From Lentisphaerota bacterium (GTDB taxonomy: Bacteria > Verrucomicrobiota > Kiritimatiellia > UBA8416 > VGWJ01), in the NCBI GenBank assembly GCA_016873635.1, contig VGWJ01000022.1, forward strand, positions 1 to 42,053: 42,053 bases of DNA. The letters are read 5' to 3'. A program made the position numbers and the translations under genes. The notes beneath the pieces are model-generated. The model did not search any database. It saw only the letters and a program-made list of their open reading frames with translations, and was not told where the DNA came from. Shown here one piece after another: positions 24,979 through 33,842 of the stretch (its first letter is position 1; each line of letters begins with the position of its first letter).

Positions 24979-26493
24979 TCACCTCAACTCACGGACGCGC
25001 CGGTACTTGCCGTGGAATTCCTTGGCCAGGCTCTGCAGGAACTGGTGGCCATCCTCGTCAATCTGGTAGCCGATGCAGTGGATCTGCGGGGGCTTCCTTC
25101 CCTGTTTCGCGTACAGGGCCTCGTAAAGCATGGTGAGGTGGCGGACGAAGTCCGTGAAAGACCACCAGCCGGGATCGGGCATGGGCGGGGGCTGCGGCAT
25201 GGGGGGGGCGCCGCCGCCTCCTCCCTGGCGGTGCACGACCTCTCTCCAGTATCCGGGTTGCGCGGGCGCGCCCGGATCGCCCATATCCGGCGCCTGGCCT
25301 TCCTTGGGCGGACTCTTGCTGGGCGGGCGCGGCGGCCGGGCCGGCGTGGGAGGCACCCATACCTTTTCGACCACGGTCGGGGCGGCGGCCTGGGCCGCGG
25401 CGTACGAGGCGGCGGCCGCCTGGGCGGCCGCGACTCGCCCGGCGTTGGCCTGCATCCAGGCGTTGCGCTCGGCCTGGAAGTTCGAGAGCTGGTCGGCCGA
25501 GAAAACGCGCCTCACCTTGGGCAGACCGTCGCTGATGACCAGGATCGTATCCGCGCCCTGCAGGTAAGCCGCGGTGAGAGCGAGGTCGAGGCGGGTGGTG
25601 CCGCCGCCGGCGGGCAGGCCGTGGCTGCTCTGCGAGACGTTGCCCTGGGTGAGTCCCCAGTTGCCTTCCGTGTTGTAGGGACGGATGAAGAGCTTGGCCT
25701 TCTTCTTGTTTTCGTCGCTGGCGATGACCATCTTCGGGAAGAGGGTCTGACCGGCATCGGCGAAGACGGTGGTGCTGAAGAGGCCCGTTTCCGCCAGGGC
25801 GTCTATGACGTTCTCGACGCGCTGTTTCACGCGCATGTAGCCGGGCACGCCGCCCTTCTGCTCCTCGACCATGCTCACGGACACGTCCACGAGGATGGCG
25901 ATGCGGTCGCCCCGCGCCCGGATGCCGAAGAAGTCGACCGAGGAAACGCCCTGGCCGAAGCCGTCGGCGCCGTAGCCCGTGCCGAGACCGGCGCCGAGCC
26001 CTTTGCCGGACACCGCCTTGAACTTGGGCTGGAAGGTCGTGTGGACGATCTTGGGGTCCACCTTGATTTCGGGCAGGGAGAGTTCGGATGGCCGCATGGC
26101 CACCAGGCGGGGCAGCATGGCCGGGCGGCTGGAGCTGCGCTGGCGCTTCTGCACCTTGACGCGGTGTTCGAGCTTGCGCGGCTCGTAAGTGCGCGTCGGC
26201 GGGGGCGTCGTGAAGACCGTTTCCCGCTCCTGCCGGGAGCGCATCACGACCCAGCCGCCGAAAATCGCCATGGCGGCGACGTACGCGGCGACGCTGCCCG
26301 CCATGATGTAGCGGAGCTGCTTGCGGCGCTGATGGGAGAGCTTGTAGTAGCCCATGCCGCTCAGGATCGCGTAGAGCCGATCGCGGGGGGCGACCTTGAC
26401 CAGCTCGGCCGCCTCGCTTTCGCCCACGGTGAAGACGCTTTCGGACGGCGGCGCCGGCGGCGTCCGTGGCGCCTGGCTGTCGTTCTCGCTCAT
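24979..26493 (-). CDS. Membrane-anchored von Willebrand factor A (VWA) domain protein
   Basis: This 504-residue protein has a cytoplasmic N-terminus of about 60 residues, one transmembrane helix (about 62-84), a basic Arg/Lys-rich linker and a Gly-rich segment (about 163-182). SVDFFGIRARGDRIAILVDV leads into a VWA domain with the metal-ion-dependent adhesion motif DVSVS (203-207) and ILVISDGLP later. The second half has Ala/Gln-rich helices (about 345-370), a Pro-rich stretch and a final IHCIGYQIDEDG segment. The topology places the VWA domain in the periplasm. GGGAGG precedes the ATG. Position next to two exbD genes suggests it occupies the slot of TonB or TolA, or couples motor movement to a metal-dependent binding partner; that is inference. 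Confidence 0.8.
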   Translation of the reverse strand: MSENDSQAPRTPPAPPSESVFTVGESEAAELVKVAPRDRLYAILSGMGYYKLSHQRRKQLRYIMAGSVAAYVAAMAIFGGWVVMRSRQERETVFTTPPPTRTYEPRKLEHRVKVQKRQRSSSRPAMLPRLVAMRPSELSLPEIKVDPKIVHTTFQPKFKAVSGKGLGAGLGTGYGADGFGQGVSSVDFFGIRARGDRIAILVDVSVSMVEEQKGGVPGYMRVKQRVENVIDALAETGLFSTTVFADAGQTLFPKMVIASDENKKKAKLFIRPYNTEGNWGLTQGNVSQSSHGLPAGGGTTRLDLALTAAYLQGADTILVISDGLPKVRRVFSADQLSNFQAERNAWMQANAGRVAAAQAAAASYAAAQAAAPTVVEKVWVPPTPARPPRPPSKSPPKEGQAPDMGDPGAPAQPGYWREVVHRQGGGGGAPPMPQPPPMPDPGWWSFTDFVRHLTMLYEALYAKQGRKPPQIHCIGYQIDEDGHQFLQSLAKEFHGKYRRVRELR

Positions 26494-26518
26494 ATCGGCC
26501 TCCCTTTCGCGAGATGCC

Positions 26519-26956
26519 TTACTCGGCGGCGGCTGTGAACGTGACATATTCTATACCGGCCGCGGCGCAGGCGTCCATGACATCTACAACGCGCTGGTGC
26601 CGGGTGTCGTCCGCCGCCCAGATGGTGATCATGGCCTTGTTCCGGGACGCCAGGGAGGCGGCCAGGTAGCGTTCGAGGGTTGCGACCAGATCCGGAAGCT
26701 CCTGGCGCGAGGGGTGGCCGAAAATCTGTCCGTTGAGGTAAACCTCGTCGTTGGAGCGCACCTCGATGATCTGCTCGTCGGGCATGTCCACCGTGGCGGC
26801 CTGCTGGACCATGCCCGGCAGCTTGATGCCCAGGTCGCCTTCGGATTTCACGAGGCTGGCCGAGACCATGAAAAAGATCAGGAGCTGGAAGACGCAGTCG
26901 ATCAGCGGAGCGATCTGGAGTTCCGGCGGGTCCGAGTCCGGCTTGATGGTCTTCAC
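26519..26956 (-). CDS. exbD: ExbD/TolR-type motor protein, copy 2
   Basis: This 145-residue protein has a short cytoplasmic N-terminus, one transmembrane helix containing the ExbD/TolR motif APLIDCVFQLLIFFM with the conserved proton-channel Asp (Asp20), and a periplasmic domain ending in a DTRHQRVVDVMDACAAAG helix and a strand. The start is GTG (26954-26956), preceded by AGGAGG. It would form with ExbB a proton-driven motor in the inner membrane. It lies 9 bases after the other exbD; the two are distinct in sequence, so a heteromeric motor is possible. Confidence 0.85.
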   Translation of the reverse strand: MKTIKPDSDPPELQIAPLIDCVFQLLIFFMVSASLVKSEGDLGIKLPGMVQQAATVDMPDEQIIEVRSNDEVYLNGQIFGHPSRQELPDLVATLERYLAASLASRNKAMITIWAADDTRHQRVVDVMDACAAAGIEYVTFTAAAE

Positions 26957-26965
26957 GGCTTCCTC

Positions 26966-27397
26966 CTAGGGATTGACCTGCTGCCCTTCGGAAGGCTTGA
27001 ACGCCCCGATGATGAAGTCGTCGATGCCCAGCTCGGACATCGCGCCCATGACCTTGCGCACCGCGCCGTGCGGCGTTTCGCGGTCCGCCCGCAGATAGAT
27101 TCGCGCGTCCGGAATCAGGTCCCGGTAGGCCTTGACCATCTTCTTGAGCTCCAGGACGTCGGCCGCGGGCTGATCGCCGCAGAAAATGTTTCCGTCGGCG
27201 CGGATGTTCACCACGACGCGCTCGGCGCGCTCCTTGGGCACAACGGCGTGCGCGGCCGTGGGGATCTGCAGGTCGATGTTCTGCATGGTGCTGAAATGCG
27301 ATTCGACCATGAAGAAAATCAGCAACTGGAAGACCATGTCGATCATGGGGGCCATGTTGAAGCTGCTGGCGTCTTCTTCGATAGCGGGCATTTTCAC
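26966..27397 (-). CDS. exbD: ExbD/TolR-type motor protein, copy 1
   Basis: This 143-residue protein carries the single transmembrane helix with NMAPMIDMVFQLLIFFMVES and its channel Asp, then a periplasmic domain with IYLRADRETPHGAVRKVMGA. A GTG at 27397 is the first start and an ATG two codons later is the alternative; GGAG lies upstream at a slightly long spacing. It differs from the second copy in the periplasmic part. It follows exbB by 39 bases. Confidence 0.85.
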   Translation of the reverse strand: MKMPAIEEDASSFNMAPMIDMVFQLLIFFMVESHFSTMQNIDLQIPTAAHAVVPKERAERVVVNIRADGNIFCGDQPAADVLELKKMVKAYRDLIPDARIYLRADRETPHGAVRKVMGAMSELGIDDFIIGAFKPSEGQQVNP

Positions 27398-27436
27398 GGT
27401 CGAATTCTCCGTAATGTCTCCTGCCGCGGACTTGGT

Positions 27437-28294
27437 CTACGGGGCGGCCGGCGCGGCGGCCTCGGCGGGAGCGGAGGCATGTTCCGCCGGCGGCGCTTCC
27501 ACGCGCCGCGAAGCCGCGACCAGGGTATGGGTCAGGTTGCCCAGGAAACGGCCGAGCTTCGTGACGATGTTCACGTAACGGCTCTTGAGATAGAAGTAGA
27601 AGGCCATGGCCGGAATGCCGATGATCAGGCCGTAGGCCGTGGTGATCAGAGCTTCGCCGATGTCGTTGGCCAGCAGCTCGGGCTTGCCCATGGCGCCCTT
27701 CCCGATCTTCTCGAAGGCCTTGATCATGCCGCTGACCGTGCCGAGCAGGCCGAGCATGGGGGCGATCTGGGCGCTGATGGACAGGTAGTTCAGCATGCGC
27801 AGGCCGGCCTGCGTCTCCTCCACGGAGGCTTCTTCCATGGCCTTCTCCATGCTGCCCACGTCGAGCACGCCGTCGCTGATGCGCTGCATGCCGGCGTGGA
27901 GGACGTTGGTGAGCATGGAGGGTTTTCCGACGCAGGCCGTGTTGACGTCGTCCAGGTGCAGGCGGCTGAGCGAGGTCTGCAGCTGCGGGATCAGCTCCGG
28001 CACGAGCGTCTTGTTTTCGCGGACCAGCAGAAAGCCGTAGACGGTGAAGGCGATGACCATGATGTTGGTCAGCCCCAGCGGGTACATGCACCAGCCGCCC
28101 ACGAGCCACAGCTTCCACAGGGTCATGCGGGTCTCGGGCGCCGCCGGGGCCTCCGAGGCGGTGGTTGCCGCCCGGACCGGAGCGGCGGCGGCAGGGGCGG
28201 GGGCGGCCGCTTCCTGCGCCGGCGCCGCGCTGATGAGCAGAGCCATGCCGGCCGCGGCCAGGACCGCGAGCATAATGCGTGTCTTGAGTGTCAT
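27437..28294 (-). CDS. exbB: MotA/TolQ/ExbB proton channel protein with signal-like N-terminus
   Basis: This 285-residue protein starts with a hydrophobic signal-like segment (about 1-26, ending SAAPAQ) and an Ala/Pro linker, then three transmembrane segments: about 65-92, about 175-195 and about 210-235. APMLGLLGTVSGMIKAF and ALITTAYGLIIGIPAMAFYF are the MotA/TolQ/ExbB signatures, including the Thr residues of the proton path. The C-terminus is Ala/Pro-rich. AAAGGAG precedes the ATG. N-terminal extensions of this kind occur in ExbB proteins of PVC and some other phyla. It would form the pentameric stator-like channel around ExbD. Confidence 0.85.
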   Translation of the reverse strand: MTLKTRIMLAVLAAAGMALLISAAPAQEAAAPAPAAAAPVRAATTASEAPAAPETRMTLWKLWLVGGWCMYPLGLTNIMVIAFTVYGFLLVRENKTLVPELIPQLQTSLSRLHLDDVNTACVGKPSMLTNVLHAGMQRISDGVLDVGSMEKAMEEASVEETQAGLRMLNYLSISAQIAPMLGLLGTVSGMIKAFEKIGKGAMGKPELLANDIGEALITTAYGLIIGIPAMAFYFYLKSRYVNIVTKLGRFLGNLTHTLVAASRRVEAPPAEHASAPAEAAAPAAP

Positions 28295-28326
28295 CTCGGG
28301 ACTCCTTTCCTTGTTTCTCGGGGCTG

Positions 28327-29484
28327 TTACTGTTTCGTTTCCCCCGCGTCAGGGGGCGCTACGGCGGTTTCCTTTTCGTCCAGGTCGACGGTCTTTTCCC
28401 TGGGCTGCGGCCTGGGCTGCGGCAGGGAGACCTTCTCGTCCGCAAAGATGTCCGTCGGTTTGCTGGCCAGCAGTTTATCCGAAAGCTCGTTCATGTCTTC
28501 TTCCAGCCCGAAGAAGACGTCTTCAACGAGCATCTTCTCCTTCTGCCTGGTCAGGCCCTGGTCCATTATGAACGCGAGGCGCGCGCGCGCGGCGTCGGCC
28601 CATTCGGTCAGGGGGAAGATGCGCGCGATTTCGTAGTACACGTCGCGCGCGCGGTACCAGTTCTGGAGCTCTTCATAGCAGCGCGCGGATATCAGCAGGG
28701 CGTCCGGAAAGGTGTCCATGCTCTTGTTCTCGAAGCACACGGAGTTGACGGCCGCGTCCATGGCGGCCGCGTACTCCTGCCGGCCGAGGGCGAGCTGGGC
28801 GGTCGCCAGCCAGTAGAGGCCGTACGCCGCGTCGCCGGGCATGGGCTTTTCGACGCGATTCAGGAACTCCTGCGCGGTGCGCGGCTTGGCGAGCGCCAGG
28901 AGGCACTGGATGCGCCGCAGCTCGGCGATCTGGCCGCCGCTGTACCACGCCGCGGCCGTGGCGTACTGGAACAGCGAGTAGGCGGTCTTGTACTGGTCCT
29001 CGGCCGACTGGCGCTCCTCGTCGGTCTTGGCGGCGGACATGGTTTCGCGCGCCAGCTTCATGGCGCAGTCGCCGGCCTGCAGCACCAGGTCGGCCGTGTT
29101 GTTCTGCGGCAGGTCCAGGTAGGCGAGGGTGGGCTGCACCGCGCGCAGCAGCGCGTTCATGGCGGTGACCCACTTGCGGGCGCGGGTGGCCTGGTACACG
29201 GCGTACTGGTCCAGTTCGATGCGGAAGAAGGCGGCTTCGATGACGCGGGCGTCGAGCTTGCGGGACGTGCCGCCGTCCGACAACACCACCTCGCCCTCTT
29301 CGGTGCGGCCGATGAGCTTCACTTCCCGGGACTTGCCGTCGACGGTGAGCACCGCGTCCACCGTTTCCGTGCGCTTGAAGCCGGGGATCGTGGCCGACGC
29401 CGGGGGCGTCGCCTGGGCCGCGGCCAGGGCGGGAAGCAGCAGGCCCAGGCACATGGCCGCGCCGTTGGGCGCGCTCCGCTTCAT
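28327..29484 (-). CDS. Secreted TPR-type protein of the ExbBD operon
   Basis: This 385-residue protein has a signal peptide (about 1-23, ending LAAAQ), a small beta domain (about 35-95; TVDAVLTVDGKSREVKLIG, GEVVLSDGG) and then helical repeats of TPR type (AAYGLYWLATAQLALGR, ALLISARCYEELQNWYRARD, FPLTEWADAARARLAF). The acidic C-terminus has a Gln/Pro-rich motif. The ATG overlaps the upstream stop by 4 bases (ATGA), so it is coupled to the large TPR protein. It is probably a periplasmic scaffold for the ExbBD motor; the partner is unknown. Confidence 0.7.
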   Translation of the reverse strand: MKRSAPNGAAMCLGLLLPALAAAQATPPASATIPGFKRTETVDAVLTVDGKSREVKLIGRTEEGEVVLSDGGTSRKLDARVIEAAFFRIELDQYAVYQATRARKWVTAMNALLRAVQPTLAYLDLPQNNTADLVLQAGDCAMKLARETMSAAKTDEERQSAEDQYKTAYSLFQYATAAAWYSGGQIAELRRIQCLLALAKPRTAQEFLNRVEKPMPGDAAYGLYWLATAQLALGRQEYAAAMDAAVNSVCFENKSMDTFPDALLISARCYEELQNWYRARDVYYEIARIFPLTEWADAARARLAFIMDQGLTRQKEKMLVEDVFFGLEEDMNELSDKLLASKPTDIFADEKVSLPQPRPQPREKTVDLDEKETAVAPPDAGETKQ

Positions 29485-32294
29485 ATCTGGTCTCCCATTT
29501 CCTGCATCATCTTGCGGGCCTCCGCGGTCTCGGGCAGCGACGCCAGGTCGGCGTTGGCGAGCATCTCGGCCAGCACTTCGCGCGCCTTGCCCAGCTGGTA
29601 GAGCCGCTTCAGGCACTCCGCGCGCCGCAGGTAGGCCTTGGCGACCCAGTCCTTGTGGTGGCCGTAGAGCACGTAGATGCGCTCGTAGTAGGCGCTGGCC
29701 TGCTCGTACTGCCTCTGATCGAAAGCGCATTCGCCCCTTCCGTACAGCGCCTCGGGCCACATGTTGCGCCAGCCCTTGACGCCCAGGACCGACTTGTAGC
29801 ACTCGTCGGCCAGATCGAACTTGCGCGCTCCGCGGTGGATCTCGCCCAGCAGCAGCAGGGCGGTGCCCGCCTCGGAGCTGGCGGCGAAAACCTCCCGGAT
29901 GACGTCCAGGTGTTTGACCGCTTCCCTGTAATGCCCGGCCGCGGCGGCGGCGTTCTCGGCTTTCCTGGCCATGGCCATCTCGTGGCGGGCGAGGGTCATG
30001 CGCGCGTCGAGCGCGTAGTCCGTCTCGGTAAAGTCGGCGATGATGCGGTCGGCCAGGTTGCGCGCAAAGTCGTCGCGGCCGTCCTTCACGGCCATGTCGA
30101 GCATTGTCTGCAGGACGGCGGCGCTGGCCGCGTCGGCGGTCTTCTCGGACGCGAAATCCTGGAGAATGCGCTGGCGGACCGAAGGCGTCAGGTTGGGGTC
30201 GAAGAGAACCACGCGCTTGAAGCGCAGCGCCAGGGTGGGCTTGTTGTCGGAAACGGCCTGCTCCATCGAGCGATACATCTCCTGCCATGCCTGTTGCGCC
30301 CGCTCCTTGGGGCTGCGCTTGATGCGGCCGATCCATTCGTCGAGGATGATGTCGATGCTGGTGGCGGCGCGCTCGGTTCCGAACCGCTCCACGGCCTGCC
30401 GGTAGTAGCGCAGCGCGCCGTCCTCCTCGCCCGTGTTCCAGAGGGCGATGCCGATCCAGTAGATGGCCAGCGGGATGTTGGAGCCCTCCACGTTGCGCTC
30501 GATGTACTCGCGGAAGTGCGTGGCCAGCTTCGGGTACGCTTCGTCGTCGGCCAGGATGCGTCCGGCCTGGAACGCGCAGTGGTTGTAGAATTCGATGTTC
30601 AGGCCCTCGTGCGTCATGGCGCGCCGGTACAGTTCCACGGCCTCGTCGCCGCGGCCCTGCGCGCCGGCGATGTCGCCGCGCATCATGACGGCTTCGCCCA
30701 CGAGCTGGTTGGTCGGATAGGAGGCGATGAAGGCGGTCAGCCGTTCGTCCGATTCGTCGTACAGGCTGAGGCCGTAGTCGCAGACGGCCCGGCGGAAACG
30801 CGCGTCGGCGACGTAGGGGCAGTCCGGAAAGCGTTTCACCACGTTGTCGAACTGGACGGAGGCGTTCTCGTAGTCGCCGTCGAAGAGGCGCGCCATGCCC
30901 AGCCAGTAGGTGACCTCCTCTTCCACGGCGTTGCCCGGGAACTCCGTGTTCACGCGGGTCAGCCAGTTGATCGCGTCGGCGAACTTCTCCTCCATGAACG
31001 AGGCGTAGCCCAGCAGGAACATGCACTCGGCCGCGGCGGTGTGGGCGGGGCTGATCTCCAGGGTGCGCGTCAGGTGCGCGATCACGGCGGGCCAGTCCTG
31101 GAGGCGCGCGTACATCTGGCCCATGGCGAGCGTGAGCAGGTCGAAGAACTCGCCGGCGGGGTACTTCTCCATGTACATGTTGCCGATCTCGAAGGCGCGG
31201 TCCCACGGCCGGATGAAGCTGGAGCAGCGGAAGGCCAGGAAGAGCGCCTCCTCGGCCACGTCGTCTCCGCCCGTGCGGTGCAGATGCAGGAAGAGCTCGC
31301 GGCCCTCCCGGTAGCGCATCATCTCCATGTAGCCCATGGCGATGCGGTAGGAGAGCCCTTCGTCGTAGTTGTCGATCTCGTTCAGCGCCGCCAGCTCGGC
31401 TTCCAGTTCGCCGATGTTCTCCTGCAGGCGCATCAGCGCGCGGGGGTCGGTGGGCAGCTCGCGCAGACGGTCGGCCTGGGTCTTGAGCCGTTCGAGGTAG
31501 GCCTCCCCGTACACGGCGACGGTGTCGTAGGGATAGACCAGGCGGTAGATCCACAGCGCGTCGCGGTAGTATTCCTCGGCGAAGAGATCGTCGGCCGCCT
31601 CCAGGGCGGCCAGGTTGAACGCCACCGACCGCGAGGCCAGCGAGTCCCGCTGCAGGAGGAAGGGCACCATGGCGTAGATGCGGTCCAGGTTCCTTTCCTT
31701 GAGAAAGGCCGTGGTCAGGAGGGTGGCGGCCCAGTTGCGGCGCAGGAAGTCGGGGGCCTTCAGGTAGACGATCTTCAGGGGCTCCATGGCCGCGGTCCAG
31801 TTGCCGTCCGCCAGGTGGCAGCGCGCGATGGAGCCGTAGATGTCCGTGAGCATGTCGTAGTCGAGGTTGTACTCGCGCATCACGCCCTCGTAGGCCTGGA
31901 TCGCTTCCTTGAGCCGCTCCTTGTAGCGCAGCGAGTCGGCGCGGTAGATCAGCGCGTCCTTGCGCTTCATGCCGCGCTTGTACTTGCTCAGGTAGGTGTC
32001 GAAATCGCTCAGGGCCTGGTCGTGCTGGCCGGCGAAGAACTGGCAGAGGGCCAGATTGTAGTAGACCATGTCCATGCTGTTGACGACGTCGGGGGTCTTG
32101 CTCTCGCCGAGCAGCGCGATCAGTTCCTGCAGGGGCGGAATGGCCGCCATGTAGTCGCCCATGGCCATGGCGCGTCCGGCCTCTTCGCGCAGCTCGCGCG
32201 GCGTGGCCTGCGCGAACAGCGCGGCCGGCGCGAGACACGCCGCGCAGAGGAGAAAGACGGGGGCGAGGCGGCGCCTGGCCGGCCAGGGGCGCAT
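29481..32294 (-). CDS. Large secreted TPR-repeat protein, first gene of the ExbBD operon
   Basis: This 937-residue protein has a signal peptide (about 1-29, ending AALFAQ) and is otherwise nearly all helical repeats. There are many TPR-like pairs: AAIPPLQELIALLGE, NLALCQFFAGQHDQALSDFD, AIQAYEGVMREYN, LGYASFMEEKFADAINWLTR, YWLGMARLFDGDYENASVQF and YGRGECAFDQRQYEQASAYY. ATG at 32294 is chosen because AAGGA lies 5 bases before it; an earlier ATG at 32324 has no ribosome-binding site. TTGACA (32353-32358 on the minus strand) lies upstream, but no well-spaced -10 is visible. It is likely a periplasmic or outer-membrane scaffold. Confidence 0.75.
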   Translation of the reverse strand: MRPWPARRRLAPVFLLCAACLAPAALFAQATPRELREEAGRAMAMGDYMAAIPPLQELIALLGESKTPDVVNSMDMVYYNLALCQFFAGQHDQALSDFDTYLSKYKRGMKRKDALIYRADSLRYKERLKEAIQAYEGVMREYNLDYDMLTDIYGSIARCHLADGNWTAAMEPLKIVYLKAPDFLRRNWAATLLTTAFLKERNLDRIYAMVPFLLQRDSLASRSVAFNLAALEAADDLFAEEYYRDALWIYRLVYPYDTVAVYGEAYLERLKTQADRLRELPTDPRALMRLQENIGELEAELAALNEIDNYDEGLSYRIAMGYMEMMRYREGRELFLHLHRTGGDDVAEEALFLAFRCSSFIRPWDRAFEIGNMYMEKYPAGEFFDLLTLAMGQMYARLQDWPAVIAHLTRTLEISPAHTAAAECMFLLGYASFMEEKFADAINWLTRVNTEFPGNAVEEEVTYWLGMARLFDGDYENASVQFDNVVKRFPDCPYVADARFRRAVCDYGLSLYDESDERLTAFIASYPTNQLVGEAVMMRGDIAGAQGRGDEAVELYRRAMTHEGLNIEFYNHCAFQAGRILADDEAYPKLATHFREYIERNVEGSNIPLAIYWIGIALWNTGEEDGALRYYRQAVERFGTERAATSIDIILDEWIGRIKRSPKERAQQAWQEMYRSMEQAVSDNKPTLALRFKRVVLFDPNLTPSVRQRILQDFASEKTADAASAAVLQTMLDMAVKDGRDDFARNLADRIIADFTETDYALDARMTLARHEMAMARKAENAAAAAGHYREAVKHLDVIREVFAASSEAGTALLLLGEIHRGARKFDLADECYKSVLGVKGWRNMWPEALYGRGECAFDQRQYEQASAYYERIYVLYGHHKDWVAKAYLRRAECLKRLYQLGKAREVLAEMLANADLASLPETAEARKMMQEMGDQI

Positions 32295-32389
32295 GTGAAT
32301 CCTTGCGCGCGTATAGTCCATCAAAAAATAACTTTGCAGAAAGAAGGGCGAGTGTCAATGCGCGAGCGGCGCGCGCAGAGACTTGCCGC

Positions 32390-32417
32390 TTGCTCCTTCC
32401 CGGGAGTCTGCTATGGT
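32390..32417 (+). promoter_or_regulatory. Candidate promoter of the chagasin-like gene
   Basis: TTGCTC (32390-32395) and TATGGT (32412-32417) are 16 bases apart. The predicted transcript would begin about 32424 and carry GAAAGGAG at 32425-32432, giving a very short leader before the ATG at 32440. Confidence 0.4.
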
Positions 32418-32439
32418 GGTCCCCGAAAGGAGACGGCGC

Positions 32440-32844
32440 ATGCGAACGGGCGGACGGGTCACCCTGGCGGCGCTGGCGTGCGCGCTTGCCGCGGCGGCGT
32501 GCGAGCCGCCGGGCGGCGGCGCGCGGGAGCTGACCGCGGCGGATAACGGCGCCGGCGTCCACCTTCGCCTGGGGCAGGAGTTGCGGGTGAAGCTGGAAGA
32601 AGCCCCGACCACCGGCTACCGGTGGGAAACGGAATACGTCGACGAAGCCGTCCTGCGTTTCGAGGGCCGGGAGTTCGAACGGGATCCGCGCTGCCTGCCC
32701 GGCATGGTCGGATGCGGCGGCACGGCGACGCTGAAGTACACGGCCGCGGAGGTCGGCCGGACCGTGCTGCGGCTGCTCAACCGCCGCGCCTGGGAAACGA
32801 CGTGGGTCGGCGTCTTTGAGGTCACGGTCGTCGTGGGCAGGTAG
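32440..32844 (+). CDS. Chagasin-type (I42) cysteine-protease inhibitor lipoprotein
   Basis: This 134-residue protein has a lipoprotein signal (lipobox AAAAC, Cys21). The mature domain has all three inhibitory loops of the I42 family: APTTGYRW (PTTGY at 56-60), the Gly-rich loop GCGG (91-94), and RRAW (115-118; usually RPW, so Pro is replaced). Chagasins block papain-type cysteine proteases; the bacterial versions are thought to protect against the cell's own or foreign proteases. GAAAGGAG precedes the ATG at good spacing. Its 3' end overlaps that of the convergent glycosyltransferase gene by 23 bases. Confidence 0.85.
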   Translation: MRTGGRVTLAALACALAAAACEPPGGGARELTAADNGAGVHLRLGQELRVKLEEAPTTGYRWETEYVDEAVLRFEGREFERDPRCLPGMVGCGGTATLKYTAAEVGRTVLRLLNRRAWETTWVGVFEVTVVVGR

Positions 32845-33841
32845 CGGGGCCGGCCGGCGCGGCGTCCGCGGCTTCTTCGTGATCGAACTTCTCGCGGATC
32901 ACGTAGATGGGGCGGCTCTGGGCTTCGTGATACGTGCGGATCTGCACCTCGGCCAGCAGGCCCATGCTGATGAACTGCATGCAGAACAGGATCAGCATGA
33001 AGGGCGTTACCACCCAGAACGGGCGCTTGATCAGCCCCGCGCCCCAGTCCAGGCCGGTCGACATGTAGAGCACCTGGGCGAAAACCAGCCAGGCCAGTAT
33101 GCCCAGGCCCGGCACTCCGAAGAGCATGCCGATCTTGCCGAAGATCTGGATGGGATGCGTGCTGTAGCGGAGCAGGAACTTGACCGTGATCAGGTCCAGG
33201 ATCACCCGCAGCGTGCGCGAGATCCCGTATTTTGAGCGTCCGAACCGCCGCGGATGGTGGTTGACCGGCTCCTCGGCGATCGTCCCGCCCACCCAGCTCG
33301 CCAGGGCCGGCATGAAGCGGTGCATCTCGCCGTAGAGGCGCAGGTTCTCGATGACCTCGCGGCGATAGACCTTGAGCGTGCACCCGTAGTCGTGCAGCGG
33401 CACGCCGGTGACCTTGCTGATCAGGGCGTTGGCCAGCATCGACGGCAGGCGCCGGCTGATGAACGGATCGCGGCGGCTCCTGCGCCAGCCGCTGACCACG
33501 TCAAAGCCTTCGTCCATCCGCTTCAGCAGGCTGGGGATGTCCGCGGGGTCGTTCTGGAGATCGGCGTCGAGCGTGACCACGGCGGCGCCCCGGCTGGCGT
33601 GGAAACCGGCGCTGAGGGCCGCGGTCTGGCCGAAGTTGCGGCGCAGGCGGATGATGCGGAAACCCGGATAGCGCCGGGCCGCCTCCATGAGCCGGGGCCA
33701 TGATTCGTCGGTGCTGCCGTCGTCAATGATCAGGACCTCGTAGGAACGGCCCAGCCCGGACAGCACGCCGTGCAGCGCCTCGGCAAGCCGGGGTATGCTT
33801 TCAGCCTCGTTGAAAACGGGTATGACGACGGACACGTCCAT
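32822..33841 (-). CDS. Family 2 glycosyltransferase, DPM1/ArnC/GtrB type
   Basis: This 339-residue protein opens with VSVVIPVFNEAESIPRL, has LIIDDGSTD and the nucleotide/metal motif LDADLQNDP, then GWRRSRRDPFISRRLPS, DYGCTLKVYRREV and HHPRRFGRSKYG. Two C-terminal transmembrane helices (about 235-260 and 275-300) anchor it in the inner membrane. This pattern transfers sugars from nucleotide donors to polyprenyl phosphate. The ATG is not preceded by a Shine-Dalgarno sequence; an (AACCGAC)-type heptamer array abuts it instead. It is convergent with, and slightly overlaps, the inhibitor gene. Confidence 0.85.
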   Translation of the reverse strand: MDVSVVIPVFNEAESIPRLAEALHGVLSGLGRSYEVLIIDDGSTDESWPRLMEAARRYPGFRIIRLRRNFGQTAALSAGFHASRGAAVVTLDADLQNDPADIPSLLKRMDEGFDVVSGWRRSRRDPFISRRLPSMLANALISKVTGVPLHDYGCTLKVYRREVIENLRLYGEMHRFMPALASWVGGTIAEEPVNHHPRRFGRSKYGISRTLRVILDLITVKFLLRYSTHPIQIFGKIGMLFGVPGLGILAWLVFAQVLYMSTGLDWGAGLIKRPFWVVTPFMLILFCMQFISMGLLAEVQIRTYHEAQSRPIYVIREKFDHEEAADAAPAGPATCPRRP

Positions 33842-33842
33842 G

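Noticed and set aside
29655-32546. 963-codon plus-strand frame opposite the large TPR gene
   Set aside because: The minus-strand TPR protein has a signal peptide, a ribosome-binding site and clear repeats; the plus-strand frame has none of these.
28327-32562. Single 1411-codon frame that would fuse the small TPR protein to upstream sequence
   Set aside because: The upstream two-thirds is an alternative frame of the large TPR gene and is Arg/Gly/Pro-rich. The real start at 29484 overlaps the upstream stop by 4 bases.
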